Made by a program: the position numbers and the translations under genes. The notes beneath the pieces were generated by a model, which searched no databases, had not been told where the DNA came from, and worked only from the letters and a program-made list of their open reading frames with translations. A stretch of DNA of 7,458 nt from Pseudobutyrivibrio sp. (lineage in GTDB: Bacteria; Bacillota_A; Clostridia; Lachnospirales; Lachnospiraceae). Numbering within the stretch: position 1 is the first letter of the stretch; each line of letters starts with the position of its first letter. Shown here in pieces: positions 6,268-7,458 of the stretch. The stretch lies in the NCBI GenBank assembly GCA_024691465.1, contig JAILNO010000062.1:1-7458 (forward strand). The letters run 5' to 3'.

Positions 6268-6284
6268 AGGGGATTCCTGGGGCT
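6258..6284 (-). terminator. Rho-independent terminator of nagB
   Basis: On the minus strand, a 9-bp perfect stem (6284-6276 with 6270-6262, AGCCCCAGG/CCTGGGGCT) with a 5-nt loop is followed by five T (6262-6258). It starts nine bases beyond the nagB stop. Confidence 0.92.
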
Positions 6285-6292
6285 GGTGTTTG

Positions 6293-7033
<741 letters not shown>

Positions 7034-7080
7034 CTATATAATTATATTAAGAGTTTGCGCTATCTCCTTTTTATGATTTC

Positions 7081-7110
7081 ATTATACGAAGGGGTCAGGA
7101 TTAGCGTCAA
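7081..7110 (-). promoter_or_regulatory. Sigma-A promoter of nagB
   Basis: On the minus strand, TTGACG (7110-7105), an 18-bp spacer and a perfect TATAAT (7086-7081) form a strong promoter. The transcript would start near 7074 with a leader of about 55 nt. A second TATAAT (7046-7041) nearer the gene lacks a -35 partner and is part of an AT palindrome. The leader also holds a stray AAGGAG (7069-7064) with no start codon behind it. Confidence 0.75.
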
Positions 7111-7126
7111 TTAAACCAGCGACATC

Positions 7127-7140
7127 TGAAACGCCTTTCA
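7127..7140. promoter_or_regulatory. Cre-like dyad in the nagB-nanE control region
   Basis: TGAAACGCCTTTCA has arms TGAAA/TTTCA around a 4-bp centre, like the catabolite-responsive element bound by CcpA (typical TGAAAGCGTTTTCA). However, the central CG is GC here, so it is not a perfect match. It sits 17 bp upstream of the nagB -35 box and about 60 bp upstream of the nanE -35 box. Confidence 0.35.
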
Positions 7141-7150
7141 TTGAATAATC

Positions 7151-7174
7151 CTAATATCTAAATTTTGATGTTAG
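7151..7174. promoter_or_regulatory. Dyad CTAATATC/GATGTTAG, possible operator
   Basis: Eight-base arms (7151-7158 and 7167-7174) match at seven of eight positions as DNA around an 8-bp AT-rich centre. The site lies 25 bp upstream of the nanE -35 box, a plausible place for a sugar-responsive regulator. The regulator family cannot be named from this. Confidence 0.3.
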
Positions 7175-7198
7175 TACTTTCATAAAGGGACCAAATTA

Positions 7199-7227
7199 TT
7201 GAGATACAGAGAATAGTTTCTTAAAAT
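7199..7227 (+). promoter_or_regulatory. Sigma-A promoter of nanE
   Basis: TTGAGA (7199-7204), a 17-bp spacer and TAAAAT (7222-7227) each match the consensus at five of six positions. The transcript would start near 7234, just before the AAGGAG ribosome site (7237-7242). Confidence 0.7.
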
Positions 7228-7252
7228 ACTATATATAAGGAGTTAACTTTTT

Positions 7253-7458
7253 ATGAATCGTAACGAGCAGATTATTAATAAGATTAAGGGCGGGCTGATA
7301 GTCTCTTGCCAGGCGCTGGAGGACGAGCCTCTGCACAGTAGTTACATCATGTCTAGGATGGCTGTGGCAGCTATGGAGGGCGGTGCCGTGGGCATCAGAG
7401 CCAATAGTCCCGAGGATATAGCCGAGATTAAGAAGGTGTGCGATCTACCTGTCATCGG
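7253..7458 (+). CDS. nanE: N-acetylmannosamine-6-phosphate 2-epimerase, N-terminal part only
   Basis: NanE epimerises ManNAc-6-phosphate to GlcNAc-6-phosphate in sialic-acid catabolism. Sixty-eight codons are visible before the right edge, of a usual length near 220-235. They carry the strong family signature [19 protein letters not shown] (12-30), followed by [20 protein letters not shown] (31-50) and [11 protein letters not shown] (58-68). The catalytic Lys of the family (Lys66 in Clostridium perfringens NanE, from memory) should lie just beyond the edge. AAGGAG is ten bases before the ATG. The gene diverges from nagB, and further sialic-acid genes may follow to the right. Confidence 0.93.
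   Translation, partial: MNRNEQIINKIKGGLIVSCQALEDEPLHSSYIMSRMAVAAMEGGAVGIRANSPEDIAEIKKVCDLPVI

Noticed and set aside
7041..7046. TATAAT nearer to nagB as its promoter
   Set aside because: No -35 hexamer at proper spacing and it is part of the palindrome ATATAATTATAT; the 7081-7110 promoter is far better.

Overview
The window looks like chromosomal DNA of an anaerobic Firmicute, most likely a Lachnospiraceae-type gut clostridium. The reasons are consensus sigma-A promoters and strong AAGGAG/GGGGAG ribosome binding sites, a Clostridia-type MurC, a primosome of the DnaD/DnaI kind, a Bacillus-type GlgC and NagB, and the start of a NanE sialic-acid gene. The genus is inference. No mobile element, CRISPR array, tRNA or rRNA was seen.

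Layout. (1) 1-1064, minus: the first 354 codons of glgC (ADP-glucose synthesis for glycogen), cut by the left edge. (2) 1065-1297: divergent promoter region. (3) 1298-2677, plus: murC (UDP-MurNAc:L-alanine ligase). (4) 2678-2887: a 210-bp spacer with four perfect DnaA boxes (TTATCCACA) in two abutting tandem pairs that form an identical 19-bp direct repeat 87 bp apart. It also holds the murC terminator, whose stem contains one of these boxes, and an extended -10 promoter. (5) 2888-6196, plus: a tight cluster of a DnaD-family primosomal protein with two DnaD-type domains, a DnaI/DnaC-type helicase loader, and an unusual 392-residue PRPP-synthetase-like protein; gaps are 14 and 22 bp. (6) 6197-6292: a convergent terminator block in which an 18-bp perfect inverted repeat links the plus- and minus-strand terminators. 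(7) 6293-7018, minus: nagB. (8) 7019-7252: divergent control region with two good promoters and several dyads. (9) 7253-7458, plus: the start of nanE, cut by the right edge.

How it fits together. The most notable part is the murC-dnaD spacer. A helicase-loading operon (dnaD-dnaI, possibly with PRPP synthesis for nucleotides) sits behind a compact array of consensus DnaA sites. This suggests that the replication initiator controls the supply of its own downstream loading factors, or that the site titrates DnaA or acts as a secondary DnaA nucleation site. The right end joins NagB and NanE head to head: NanE makes GlcNAc-6-P from ManNAc-6-P, and after deacetylation NagB converts GlcN-6-P to fructose-6-P. 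This points to sialic-acid/amino-sugar catabolism. The gene identities are well supported by motifs; all regulatory roles are inference from sequence.
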